Assembly (NCBI GenBank): GCA_025642065.1
Contig: JAODUP010000266.1
Coordinates: 407,001 to 471,000, forward strand
Length of the DNA: 64,000 nucleotides
Direction of reading: 5' to 3'
From: Paralvinella palmiformis
Taxonomy: Eukaryota; Annelida; Polychaeta; Terebellida; Alvinellidae
The first letter of the stretch is position 1. Each line of letters opens with the position of its first letter. Shown in pieces: positions 14,701 through 46,340 of the stretch. Position numbers and translations under genes: made by a program. The notes under the pieces were generated by a model, which made no database searches, was not told the origin of the DNA, and saw nothing but the letters and a program-made list of their open reading frames with translations.

Positions 14701-15044
14701 CTTGGAGCTTGCGATCGAAATCAGATCCACGACCCACTATAGCATTAACAGTATCATGTAAACATCATATCATTGCATCCATTGTACTCATCTGCATCAT
14801 TATCTCGTTATTAAAAATTATTATTATTGGGTGTGGAGTAGCACGTTTTCATTCTTACAAACAATGTAAACATTCACTGCATAACACCGATCTCCATCAT
14901 CATATTATTCTCATCAAAGTAACTGGCATCGCAGCCACTGAATGTCATCCAATATTTAATAAAATATTGTGGTAATTATTTCTGAAAGCTATGCCAAATG
15001 CCGATCAGGTGCTAATTACAGTCTTTATCCATCTTACCTTGCAG
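10311..15044. other. Noncoding, microsatellite-rich upstream/intron sequence
   Basis: It contains (GT)n at about 10398-10420, long (TA)n tracts at 11231-11300 and 11709-11759, (GATG)-type runs at 13081-13101, and TCTA/TA runs at 13675-13732 and 13771-13821. A proline-rich open patch at 11485-11520 lies between AG- and GT-like sites but matches nothing I recognise. The missing N-terminal MAST exon(s) may lie here or beyond the window. Confidence 0.45.
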
Positions 15045-34668
<19,624 letters not shown>

Positions 34669-35061
34669 AGCATGGCTCTTCACTGTGTGGATTTATGTAC
34701 AGGAGAAGCGCCAGATGGGTTCAAGTAAAATTAGTCTTACATGGTTCAATGTTATGTAATGCATGAAAGAGACCGGTTGCCATGGAGATGTGTACAGACT
34801 GATTTCTGTGGATCTGAGCATTATAGTTTGATGTTTATGGTAATAAGTAAATGTGTTCCACTTCTTAATGCATGCCCATGTTTCCAGTAATGATCTATGA
34901 AATGTCTTTTCCCCCTCATAACTGTGATACACTCATCAGCCTGCAGCGCTAAGCAGACTGGTGTTTATGTGATTAGCACGTGTGTGTGTGTGTGTGTGTG
35001 TGATAGAGCAGATTAGTCATTTCAGTCCATTCAGTATTGCTATGGAACTCTGTATATTCAT

Positions 35062-35096
<35 letters not shown>

Positions 35097-36900
35097 TGTG
35101 TGCGTGCTTGCTTGGGTGCATCAGTCATATTCCATTTAGCATAATTCTTGAAATATGCTCACATTAATTCATGTCGTCATTGTTGTTGTTGTTGTTATTA
35201 TTATTGTTGTTGATGTACATAGTTTGGTGTCTAGATAAAGTAAGGGTAAGCTCTGTATATAGTATGACAGTAATCTAGTTTATTATTGTGTTGTGATAAT
35301 CTGCCAGTCAGGATCAGCAATTTCAGACTGTCTGTACATACAAGTATATGTATCTGTGCATATACCACTAAGGCCTGTTTAGTATATATTTTGTACACCA
35401 ACCTGACTGTGCTGCGTTTACAGAAGCCAGGCGGCTTACCAGGCAGAATCACCCGAGTACTTTCTTAGACTAAAATGACTGGATATTCCGTGCTCATTAT
35501 ATCATGTGCAGCCAAAATGTTTCAAATAACCATAAAGTAGGTAAGGAAATTAGAGTGAGAACCTCTCGCTGCAACTTCCTTCCTTCAATGATGACTCCCT
35601 TTATGCTGTTGTTGACATTGATTCGGCAGTGATTTTCTAAAAGCTGGTAATACAAAGTCGATTTAGCGATGCACAGCACAACATCAGTAATAGTGGTCGA
35701 GAAGTTTAAAACATCTAGTAATGTGCTAGCCCAGTGTCTCTGTGCCTGTACAGTAATTTATTCAAACTGTAGTGATGTTCGTGAATTCAGCCGGCAAGTG
35801 TCCAATCATCCCTCCTCTCCCCCCTCGTCCCATCTTCGATGATATTCTCGTGCTTGGCGTAGCCGCTCCGCTTCTTCATGTGTTCATTCCAATCCAACTG
35901 AAAGGATAAGTGCGTGCATTTATAACTGAACAGCCTGTATGTTGTAACGGTGGGGTGGCCGTATGAATATTGTGACTGTTCTTTATGTGGCTCTGTAAAT
36001 GGTGCAGAGCCGTCATTCTACCCAGTGGCTTATTTTTAAAGTCATTCCTGGATCACTGTTTGCGTGTGTGTGTGTCTATGTGTGTGTGTGTCTGTGTGTG
36101 TGTATGTGTGTGTCTGATACTGTTTTAAATCTAGTTTAGTGTTATGGTGATGTTAAGTAATCACTTCAAATGTGTTTGAATCACTTGTATTTTTTTTTTA
36201 CCTTCAGGACAGCCAGGGTAGCTATTGCTATATATATATATATATATATATATACCAACGATCAATGATGATTGGCTTCGGCTTATCCATCCCTATCGAT
36301 GAAGCTACGATAAGAGGTTGAAATACTGCATATTTACTTGATGATCAATATAAATGTACCACAATTTTCTTTTGATACAAATCACTGTTTGTAGGCACTT
36401 GAAGCCTGATCTCTAATGAGCATTCTGTATAGTCCAGTCAACATTTTGGCTGATATCCTGTTTCGAAAAATCGGTGGTGATGTGGCGAGACTTTTTGCAC
36501 TCTCGTTGTCGCTGTTCGTTGATTATTGTGTAATCCTTGGTGGCGCTACAGCCTCTCCTTTTTATGTACAACGTGTGGCTTTTGTTTGCATCTCGTGTCG
36601 TATATTGTTTGCCGTTTTCCTTTCCATTGTTGCTTGTTTCAGGTTGTGTGTATTTGAACCTTCTTCTCTGTTACAACTGAGGTAATTCTACCAGTGCTCT
36701 CTCTCTCTGTGTGTGTGTGTGATATTTTTCCCATTTAAAAATGGATTGTGAGTACATCGTTGATGGTATTGTTTATAAGTAAAGAATCAGTTGATAATGA
36801 TATCGTCTTTTGTTTGATCGGTTGTGCAGCTCCCGATGTGGTGTGGTACTTTCATTATTAGTCGTATGATTGGTGGTTCGATAGGCTGTTTTATTGTGCA
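34669..36900 (+). other. MAST 3' UTR and flank
   Basis: No coding exon is recognised. Microsatellites lie at 34980-35002 (GT), 35066-35093 (TA), about 36061-36115 (GT) and 36227-36254 (TA). I see no AATAAA between the stop codon and 37202, so the 3' UTR could be long or use a variant signal. Confidence 0.5.
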
Positions 36901-36904
36901 TTGT

Positions 36905-37125
36905 ATCCGATGGCTTGACAGACAGACAGGGACAGACAGAGTGAGCCAGCGAGTGAGTGAGTGAGTTCGTCTAACCTCTACGCTGGTTAATGGTGACTTC
37001 ATAGGGAACATAGCAACATATGGATTCGAACCGTGACCTGCAGATTTGCACTACAGTCTTACAATCAATGTGCTATCAAAGATCCCTCCAGAAACAGGCA
37101 GAACACTAGTGTGTGTGAGTGTGTG
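36905..37125 (-). mobile_element. SINE-like element, family 3 (reverse copy)
   Basis: On the minus strand a CA run is followed by CTAGTGTTCTGCCTGTTTCT, a tRNA-like head with TGCAAATCTGCAGGTC and B box GGTTCGAATCC, a CACCATTAACCAGC body and TCACTCACTCACTC. It corresponds nearly base for base to the plus-strand element at 23013-23205. Confidence 0.82.
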
Positions 37126-37201
37126 TGTGTGTGTTTGGTGTTATTGTTCCCATTGAACCGTTCACTTTAGATATCTAATTTGACAGCCCGAAAACACCCC
37201 A

Positions 37202-37492
37202 AATAAAACTGTTTTCCACATTAATGTGAAACCGACTATATCATCCAGTGAAGAGTGTGTTGCAGTTCTAATCGTGTTTGTGGAAAATACGTAATTAATA
37301 TAAAATATATATCACAGACTCTGTACTACATGACAGTCTCTGTGAAGGCTTGCTCATATTTTTGCACCCGTGATGGAAGTTTTAATCTGCTGTCGACGTG
37401 AACAGATCAAAGATACAACTGCTTGTCGTCGGATGTTTGACTGGACAGGTCTTTCTGTTATTGACCTTATCGTCGCTTTGTGGAGAAATAAA
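37202..37492 (+). terminator. Candidate MAST polyadenylation signals
   Basis: AATAAA occurs at 37202-37207 and 37487-37492, the first two such hexamers downstream of the MAST stop. Use of either would give a 3' UTR of about 2.5-2.8 kb containing a SINE. There is no direct evidence of cleavage. Confidence 0.25.
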
Positions 37493-38120
37493 TATTCTCA
37501 AACATGTTTCAATTTATTGACGCAGACGGATACACTCTTGAGAGGAAGTTGTGTCCGATAGATTTTCGTTATACCGCAGTCACAGTATTTTGATTTGCAT
37601 AGTAAAAAATTGAAAACAAAACTTGAATACATTTAAGATGTTTTTGTTTCTGTTAAACGTCACAGTTTTTTTAGTATGCCTAGTAAAATATCAGCACAGA
37701 ACTTGAATGTATTTAAGATCTGTTCGTTTGTTTGTGAATGCGCGCATGTGAGCACGTGAACTTAAGTAGTCGGTGAAAAGACGTAGGCTCGGATAATCTA
37801 GACTACTGTTAAGGGATACCCTATATGAACGAAATAAGCGACCCTTTCCACGTCCATGGACGATATTTGTTAATAATATACCAGGTGGTTGTGTTGAAGA
37901 GATTTTGAGGATAATGTGGGATGCTGGCCAAGAGAAACTTTTATGGGTGGAATAATATGCAGCCTACAACGTAATCATCTAGTTATAGCCACATATTTAA
38001 TTAGTACTTATGAATCCCGGTAGACCTTGGCCGGGTGGAAACACCAGGTGTGTTGTTCTGTGGCGAATTGTATGAAGTCTCATAAATGTAATGCATTTGT
38101 GTGTATAAACTATTCAAATA
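37493..38120. other. Noncoding interval
   Basis: No feature is recognised apart from AT-rich sequence and another AATAAA at 38117-38122. Confidence 0.5.
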
Positions 38121-38475
38121 AATTATAAATATTGAAGCATGCGATGCATTTGCCAAATAATGTGAATATACACCACCCCCATCGTCATAATCATTTGAAT
38201 CGAGTGGTTCTACCTCCTTCGAGGAAATACAATTCTTCTAGATCATCTCTCCATGCTAGAGTTCCTTATCTCACTGAGTTTTTATGTCAAGATTATCACA
38301 TGGATGGAAGGTTTCTCAGCAAGCCAAATGATAAAAGTATGCCCTATGATGACAACCTTGTATTGGTTTCACTTAGCTTTAGTCCAGCAGACAAACTCGA
38401 GAAAGCTCTAAACGCAGTAGACAATGGCTTCCTACATAAATGGCCAAACTCGGCCTACAACATATGGAAATAATA
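38120..38475 (+). mobile_element. Possible reverse-transcriptase fragment
   Basis: The open frame contains MPYDDNLVLVSLSFSPADKL and KALNAVDNGF, which resembles the YADD-LVL palm segment of non-LTR reverse transcriptases with a changed motif (YDDN). It directly precedes the RTE-like fragment but may belong to another element. Weak support. Confidence 0.35.
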
Positions 38476-38499
38476 ATAATAATTACAAACTTCTATAAC

Positions 38500-39085
38500 A
38501 CCAAGTAGAAGGGTATGTTTACCTAGGCCAACGTTTTACATTAATAGAGAAAAACCAAGACAACGAAATAAGAAGAAGGATCAAAGTAGAATGGCAGGTA
38601 TTTGGAAGACACAGCACAATTATGAAAGATATACTACCAACATGCTTAAAAAGAAAGGTCTTCAACCAGTGTATTCTTCCAGCAATGGCATATGGAGTAG
38701 AGACCTGGACCAGAACAACAAATATGGAAAATAAATTGTCTGCAGCACAACACAACATGGAACGAAACATGCCGAATGTCACTTATAAAGACCAAAAACT
38801 AACAAGTGGATGAGGGACCAAACTAAAGTTATGGACATTGTGGAAATAATTTAAAACAGAAAATGGACATGGGCAGGTCACATCAGCCGCAGAACGGATA
38901 ATAGATGGAATGCAGCACTGACAGTTTGGACACCAATGGGTGGCAAAAGAAATCGAGGAAGTCAACGAAAAAGGTGGAGAGGTGAACTACAACAGTACTG
39001 GGGCAATGTGAACCTGGTACATGGAGCAAGAAACCGAGCTAAGGCTTTCGTCCTGCAGTGGACTGATCATGGCTGAAGATGATGA
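38500..39085 (+). mobile_element. RTE-like LINE, 3' fragment of ORF
   Basis: The translation, in broken frames, gives YVYLGQRFTLIEKNQDNEIR, then FNQCILPAMAYGVETW, RKWTWAGHISRRTDNRWNA and ALTVWTPMGGKRNRG, ending QWTDHG with a stop. This is the characteristic C-terminal part of RTE-type reverse transcriptases. It is followed by GAAGATGATGATAA, a typical short-repeat RTE tail. The copy is 5'-truncated and contains stops and frameshifts, so it is dead. Confidence 0.87.
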
Positions 39086-39194
39086 TAACACCGATATCCT
39101 CGAAAAGAATCAAGTTAAGTGGGGTATCTAGTACACGGGTTGGGCAAACTCATAGTCCAGGTACAATGCAAAATTCATCAACAAATGATCGGAT

Positions 39195-40940
39195 GCAGTA
39201 GAAAATTAGGAGGGGTAAGCAAGTCTGAAAAGGTGAGTTTTCAAATGATGACAGAAAGAAACTATGCTATTTGACGACTTAACATGTTCAGGGAGTGAAT
39301 TCGAAAATTTAGGGACTGCAAATGAAGAAGCACGAGTGTCGGGATGAGTTTTGACCCTAGGTACAGACGGCAAATGAAAACTAGGCTTGGTTGCTATAGA
39401 AAACATGGAAATAGACACCAAGGTTCTCCGGAAGAAAGAGTTTGATAGGCATTGTACAGAGTTTGAAAATGACGCGAGATTGAACAGGGAGCCAGCGAAG
39501 AGATTTCAGCAGTGGCACAGAATGAGAAGATCAAGGAGTCTGTGTAACAATTAACCTTACCTAAGCAGTTCTGAACACACTGAAGTTTTGGAATATCCTT
39601 AGATGCGATGATATAAAGATGAGAATTGCAGTAATCAAGCCTACTGGTAATGAGTGCTGTAACAAAGGTTTTGGCGACTGAAAGATAAATATAGCGACGA
39701 ATACAGCGACGGTCACGAATATGGAAAAAGCGGCACCGACATGTGAAAGAAATATGTTTTCTGAAATTAAATTCTCTACCAATTTTAACACCAAGATTAC
39801 GTACAGTGTCTGATGGTATGACGCTATAACTAAGGATGGGCGTAGGGAAGAAACGTTGACTGCGTTTAATAGACAATGTATGGATATACCTATAATAATT
39901 AAATCTGTTTTGTTCGCACTGAGCCTAAATCTAGTGTTTGTCACACAGCCAGAGATATCACTGAGCTGGGTAAGAGAATGATCTGTGTCTGCTGTAGATA
40001 AAGATATGTATACGTGGGTGTCACCTGCATAACAGTGATGATAATATAGATTAAACGGCAGCAGCCCAAGAACAGAGCCATGAGGAACGCCGCAAAATAT
40101 GAGGACTGACTTTGAAAAAAAGTTTCTTATTTGCATTTATTGAAGCCTATTTATTAATAATTTCAATGTTACAACTGGAAGCACAACGTGGGAAAGAAGC
40201 ATGAATTTGGTTGATCTTATCCTTGAAATGTATGGAAAAAAGAATTGCAGAATACATTAGTTGAATTATGAGCGGGCAGAGAAACGGCACCTTTTCTATG
40301 GAGATTCCTGTTTATACAGTTCCAGAGTTGATGAACATTGTCAGAGTTGTTGGAGATCATGTTTCTATAAAAGTCAGATTTAGGTTTATTCACGAGTCTA
40401 TTGCAGAAATGGCACTATTTAGTATATCTAGACCTGTTAAGTTGTGTGCATGATTTCCTCCATATGGGTTCTAAATATTAGCGATGTACTTTGGCATTAA
40501 TAATCTCAGAGGACATCCATGGTGCAGGTGGTTTAATTTTTCCGGACTTTGATCTGACAGGTGCGTCTTTGTCAAGTAACGTTTTTAGTGTAGTGTGGTA
40601 TTGTTCACATAATTGTGATAAGTCAGCTTTAGGGTCCGTGACAAGTTCAGATTTTACTATGCAAGAATGTCAATGTTGTGAGTATACCGATAAAGAATAT
40701 TACACTCTGAGTCAACTGGATTATGTTTGAATGTTATTTCTTCTATAACAGTGAAATCGTCCGATAAATCATATGTGGCAGTTAGTGTATGAATAGAGTT
40801 AGGTGTAGATCGGGTTATGAGGAGAACAAGGCAGAGACCATGAATGTGTGTGGAGAAAGAAACGTGTTGTTTTAAGTCAAACGTTGCTAAGATGTCATTA
40901 AATATGAATGTAGCAATATACTGTGTATCCAAATGAAATC
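39195..40940 (-). mobile_element. CR1-like LINE, truncated and frameshifted
   Basis: Reading down the minus strand shows the end of the endonuclease domain (HIHGLCLVLLITRS, 40.8 kb), the linker (LCEQYHTTLKTLLDKDAPVR, PPAPWMSSEI, 40.5-40.65 kb) and the KLW/NSF-like segment near 40.2-40.4 kb. Next come GVPHGSVLGLLPFNLY with YAGD in place of YADD (40.0-40.1 kb), the thumb (RLDYCNSHLY) and the C-terminal NSLPEHVKSSNSIVSFCHHL. Part of the palm between the GVP and YADD motifs is deleted. It is non-functional. Confidence 0.88.
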
Positions 40941-40989
40941 AATAATGATGAAATATTCAGGATGAATAGTAACTGAATGATCGACATTT

Positions 40990-42340
40990 ATAAACAACAT
41001 CGGGGGGTCATTCCCGATTGGCGATTGACATTCACCCACTATGTAGCAGAAATCAAACGTAAAGTCGACTACAGATTCATTAGTTATAGATGCATTAGTC
41101 TATGTTATATGCGGCCACTGTCCTGCTCCTGGCCTGCAACCCTGTCATACAGTTCTTAGAAAAAACACAACGAATTCCACTGCGCTATATTTTGGGCCTT
41201 TCCAATGAAGCAAGGTCCATACTGGTATACAAAGAATCAGGACTTGTCCACATCCATCCTTTAATTAAAAAATGAAACATTCAGATCTCTGCCGAGACCA
41301 GCTGCCAGATCTGTATAGACTAGTAATGTATCCTATTTACAAGAAGCAATACAAAGATATCCTAGAATCCATAGTGATACCTCCTGATCAGTAAAGACAG
41401 CTTGGCTCCAGAAAAAATGGCATACCACTAATCACTTCTAAACTCCAAGGAACTTCCATAATGGCAAGAACCATCCATTCAGATGGGTGATCCAGAAGGA
41501 GCATTTCTTCATTTCTAAACAGATGTCATCTCCTCAGCAAACGTAACCACAACCTGGGCATGTTTCATTATAGAAACGAACAAAGAAATTGGAGGAAGAA
41601 ATCGGACGCAGAATTCCTAATCACTCCCCCATCATGTTAGCTGACCAGCATGCAATTAAAGCTGCATTCGTCTGGGTAATCAAACAACCTTTCCAAAAAT
41701 GAGTCATCATCCACTCAGACTCTTTTGGACCATTCACCATCAACTCCACATAAAAGTTCCGCACTTATCCCAAAGTCATCACAGAAACCGCCATCGTGGA
41801 GATAACTCGTAAGGATCGAGGAAACCAAACATTCCTTCACAGGACTCCAAGCTACCTATACCTTGAGGGATTGACCCGACTAACAAACCAGTAAATGAAG
41901 CCACGAGCTTAGAAGTCGTTAAACATCCGGAACAGGCCTCGGGTACATTCAAGTATTTCATCGACAGACTCATCTTCGACCACTTCAACTTTGCCTACAT
42001 CAACCACACACCATTTTCCAAAGACTGGTACCAGCCTACCACAGTATCCGGACATAGCTTCCTGCCCAAACTTCAACTCAGATGACTACATCTCTGGACA
42101 TACACACGAAACCTCACCCGCTCCTCATCCCCATCAATCTGCCCTAACTTCCGATAAACGTACAAACCATCCATTAATTGACCATCCAGTCCATCCAAGG
42201 TATCCAAGACAACTAAAATTAATGATCTACTCCCTGAAGACGTCAGACTCTCAGGATGCCACCTAGTATCATTAATCATCAGAAAGACAACATTTCTGCC
42301 AGACATCATCCCACTTTACCTCAAAGACTCATATATACAC
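40990..42340 (+). mobile_element. Non-LTR retroelement C-terminal fragment
   Basis: At 41155-41275 one frame reads TQRIPLRYILGLSNEARSIL and VYKESGLVHIHPLI. This resembles the region before the RNase H domain in Ingi/I-type LINEs, where IPLR and an EAGLPPL-like motif occur. At 42100-42330 the frames carry a tail with CHLVSLIIRKTTFLPDIIP, and a related 3' end recurs at 58349-58432. Many stops and shifts are present. The clade is uncertain. Confidence 0.6.
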
Positions 42341-43412
42341 CACCCACAACAATAGCATCATACCAAAAATCAACACTCAGAGCGTACCCGAATATATATA
42401 TATATATATATATATATTTGTGTGTGTGTGTGTGTGTGTGTATTAATTTATCTATTATAAATATTTTAATATATTATAAATACAAAAAATGCTAGTTCTC
42501 TACAGTGCTGTAGTAATGGTGGACAGGTGACACTGTGTATCAACTTTAACAGGAATAATAGCCAGAGTGAGATATATTCTTGTGTTGATAATAAGATTCT
42601 TGATCAGTCCGCGAAAACCACCAGATCTGTATTATCGCTCAACTGCAACGCTTACCCAGTTTGCCCTTTTTTGGGCACATTATAGTAATGTCATGGTCGT
42701 ATTCACTACAAGGTCTGAACCATTTTAATTATATTAAGTAACATTTCGCTATATGTGATGGTACAGGCATACCAGGAAGAAACGGTAGGCAGGCGACTGA
42801 TGACATTTTCTTTATAATAATTATAATAATATAGTTCTTATATTGCATCCCATCTAAAGAATTGTTCTGGTTTGTTTTACAATAGTTATTCCGATTAAAT
42901 TAAAGTAAAAAGCACACTTCTTTTATAATTCAACTTTGATGAAGTATGTAATTATTCCCGCTATTTAAAACATTTCCTTTCTCTTAAGATAAACATATAA
43001 ATAAAGATATACATTGTATTAATATAATAATGTATTTATTAAAATAACAGATTAATTAAAATAAATGTAGGAATAAATAACTGTGATCGTCGAATGACAA
43101 AAAATCTATAAAAAATGTCTCTTCACAGGAATTCAGTGCAGCTTCAAGAGTATTGGCGTGACATGGTCTCGTTTAGATAGGATTGTTATGATACGAGCAC
43201 ATGCATTTCTCAAGCACATTGTAGTTTCTTAATTACTGCCACTGACAATCCCCACAGGAGGCTGTTACCACAGTCAGTACGTCAGATAACCAGCGCATGC
43301 GCTATCTGTTTAGCACGTTCTTGTTCTAAATAGCTATGAATGCATCCAATGCTGCGGCGATGGCAATACGCTGTTCTGGAAAATGTTTGTCACGTGTCGC
43401 TCAAGGGACATA
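42341..43412. repeat. AT-rich interval with (TA)n(GT)n
   Basis: A TA run and a GT run lie at 42392-42440. The rest is AT-rich and featureless. Confidence 0.6.
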
Positions 43413-43807
43413 CAGTGGTGGAAAAGGGGTTTTAAATGCCTAGTCAATTTCTCTATTTTTCCATAGCTGCATCCCTCTTCATGGAGCACCTGCATCTTCA
43501 CACGCGTTGAGTACGGTATGTTCCGCGTCTTCACCAATTGTATGTATAATACGAATATTCTTTTTATATTATTCCCTATGTTGATAACACGAAGCCTAAA
43601 AAAGGTGTTTTATGTGATTTCACTTTTTTAATTTATTAATTCTTTACAATATTATGATTTATATAGCTTATGTAAACAACCCATTAAAATTGTTTTCTAC
43701 AACAATACAGGTCTATCTATGTGTTAAACACACACTTTGAAATATGTGCATTATTTGGAAGAAACCCTAAATCTAGCCAGTGTTCAAAAACTTTTGTTCT
43801 ACCGCTG
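43413..43807 (-). mobile_element. Tc1/mariner element, internally deleted (395 bp)
   Basis: The ends are CAGTGGTGGAAAAGGGG on the left and, read inward from the right, CAGCGGTAGAACAAAAG. Each is flanked by TA (43411-43412 and 43808-43809), the Tc1/mariner target duplication. Inside on the minus strand a frame starts at 43537 with MVKTRNIPYSTRVKMQVL and a helix-turn-helix-like EEGCSYGKIEKLT, the usual transposase N-terminus. After about 32 residues it runs straight into the left terminal repeat. Everything from the second DNA-binding helix through the DDE catalytic domain is missing, so it is a non-autonomous deletion derivative. Confidence 0.8.
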
Positions 43808-43849
43808 TATTATATTCGAATATGATCCCCAAGTTTCTGGCGTGCGTGT

Positions 43850-44186
43850 TGGCAGGTCACGGAAATGATACCGATCCTTACGCGTTTTATCATCATTCAG
43901 GTACGGCATGTAGGTTTTCATCCACTGACGGATACTAACGACGCACAGTTCCATTTTCCTGATGGCAATCTCGGATGAACTGTTATCGCACAGGACGAAC
44001 TTTTGGAAAGGTTAACATTGATCAGTTTAGAGATGGTAAGCCGTGCTACGATGTTTGAGCAGAGATCGTCGCAGATGGCTCGCACAAACAGTGAACAGCA
44101 GTGGTCCAAGAACAAGCCCCCGTGGGACGCCGCATGTCAGTTCGTGATGTTTCGACTTGTTGCCGGCAGTTAACACCGTGTATTAG

Positions 44187-44220
<34 letters not shown>

Positions 44221-44640
44221 GTAGGCAGCGGACCACATTAAAAAATGAACACGGACGCCGACCGATGGTGTTAAAAGGCGTTTAAAAGGATGGCATGATA
44301 TACGGTATCAAATGCTGAATTAAGGTAAATTAGTAACAGAATTACACCATTCATTGCGTTCGTCCATGGACTGGATGACGTCATCATGGAGATGCAGTAG
44401 AGCTGTTTCAGTACCGTAGTTTTGTCGATAGGCTTATTGCAACGGGATGGACATGTTATGTTCACAAACCCATAATCTGCTCAAGTAACTTTGACAGAAA
44501 GGACAAATTTGAGAAAGGCCGATAGTTCTTTCGGTGATTTAACTGTCAACGCTTACCTTTTTCAAAATGGATGTGATGATAGCCATTTTATATGATACAG
44601 ATGACGATGAAAACGTGAAGACGAAACACCTCAGGAGGTG
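43850..44640 (-). mobile_element. CR1-like LINE reverse transcriptase fragment
   Basis: On the minus strand the frames give NYRPFSNLSFLSKLLEQIM, then LLIYLNSAFDTVYHAILLNA (palm motif A), CGVPRGLVLGPLLFTVCASH and SIRQWMKTYMPYLNDDKT. The YADD box is lost in a deletion and several stops and shifts are present. A (GT)n run at 44188-44218 interrupts it. It differs from the copy at 39195-40940 and is likely a separate insertion. Confidence 0.78.
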
Positions 44641-45127
44641 GTCTTGAGGTGGCACCAAGTTGTCAGCTATATTTATAAAGAAATCAATACATGGCAACTA
44701 TTATCAGTACGGAAGCTACCACACTGTTTATACATTCACCAGATGCATATTCCATGACCACAATAATGTAAACATGCAGATGTATAGCTAGCTGGGGCAG
44801 GGTGTAGATGGAGCAAGGAGAAGACACTAAGGATACAGCAACAATGAACACCGGACTGTGAAAGCTGGGCTATCACCAGTGAGCGATAATGGACCGATTC
44901 TTATGTTTTATATGGATTATATTAAGCTAGGAATCTTGTCTTATGTTATAATGTACGAAACGGCCCCCCCCAGCTATCAATCTGTTTTAGCATTTTGCCG
45001 CAAAATAATTAATAATGGCATATATATGAACTTCAATAAGCTTGAAATGAATATTTGTATCGTGTACAGTGAACAATGCCACACGTTGTAAAGTTCACAG
45101 GCCTCCAAGGTCGCCGGCTTAACCGTC
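44641..45127. other. Interval without recognised features
   Basis: The open frame at 44858-45091 shows no similarity I can name. Confidence 0.5.
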
Positions 45128-45262
45128 GACATGATGATGATGATGATGATTTTTTACGGCCAGTTTTGTGCACAAGGTAGGCTAAATGGGCCGAGCAACC
45201 TCCAAAGGTAATGAGGCGAAGTCAAAGACGAAACAACCTTCAGATATGCCCACGCCTTAACG
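45128..45262 (-). mobile_element. SINE family 1 body (reverse copy)
   Basis: On the minus strand it reads GCATATCTGAAGGTTGTTTC, CTTTGACTTCGCCTCATTAC, CCATTTAGCCTACCTTGTGC and ends in an ATCATCATC tail, matching the copy at 47907-48102. The tRNA-like head is unrecognisable beyond 45262. Confidence 0.82.
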
Positions 45263-45935
45263 GTCGATAATATCGGCCCATGATCTTTAGGCGTTCGGAT
45301 TGACCACGTGTATCCGGTTTTTGTAACAACACGTAAGTGTTTATTCATCCATTGCGGAGGCGTGACTACAGAAATAACTACGCGACGATTATAATTCATG
45401 CATAGTTGCTAAGATTATTCAACCAGGCTATCTGCCACGCTAACAAGTCCCAGTCACTGTATGTTTAAGAATTTAGCGGACAATTTCATGTTGAGTTGTT
45501 GCACGTTCGAAGGTGTAATCATCGCTAAAATGGATATTTTCGCACACCCAGTGAGTAGTGTGGCGTCGGCGTGTTGTCAAATAATAATTTATGGATAACG
45601 TAGTCAGGATCAGGCTGTCGCTGGTACCAAGGCGGCCTGGGAACGACCAGCATATGATGATTTATCATCTAGAGGTTTCAAATTATCCGGATCGCAATTA
45701 ATCTGTTTAATGCACAGGAATTCAGAAAGTACAGGAATCCAGAAAAATACAACAGCCTGATCGTACAACGTGCGTTTGCTTACTCACATTTCAAGATGGC
45801 CGTCAGACCGTACAGGCGTATATTCAATATCACATCACCGTTAAAGGCGATTTTACGAGATTGACAATCTGGAGTACGTGTTTTAGGCACTACATTAAAG
45901 TTTCATTTATATATAATATAACTCTTATTAAATAC
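45263..45935. other. Interval without recognised features
   Basis: No exon, RNA gene or repeat family is identified on either strand. Confidence 0.5.
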
Positions 45936-46340
45936 TTACCAAATTCTGTTTCTAGCCGATTTCAATTTTAAAACAGAACCATTAAACTCAACACAAGATC
46001 TGGAGTCCGATCGACCAAAATAGAATAGCTTGCTTTTGGACGAATTAAACATAACATCATAAACTTCAGCAAATTGATGACATATGTTCAGCATATATTT
46101 TAAACTAGAAAGTGTTGGAGCAAGAAGTGTAATATCATCTGTCCTAAAGCCCGGCAAAAATATTGCCGATGTAACATCCAAGTTTGGCGGCAGCCAATCG
46201 AGACAAAAGTTCATCAATATACACTGTGAAAAGTATAGGTGACAAAACCCCACCTTACTTTACACCATTAGAGACAGAACGTATCGTTGACAGATGAACC
46301 CCATTGAATACGTATGCTCCGGTTTGTGTAAAATAGCATG
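45936..46340 (-). mobile_element. Non-LTR reverse transcriptase fragment
   Basis: The minus strand reads GAYVFNGVHLSTIRSVSNGV, GGVLSPILFTVYIDELLSRL, then TDDITLLAPTLSSLKYMLNI and FNSSKSKLFYFGR. This is the palm of a LINE reverse transcriptase with ADD changed to TDD. At least two frame changes are present. It belongs to a different family from the neighbouring CR1-like copies. Confidence 0.8.
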
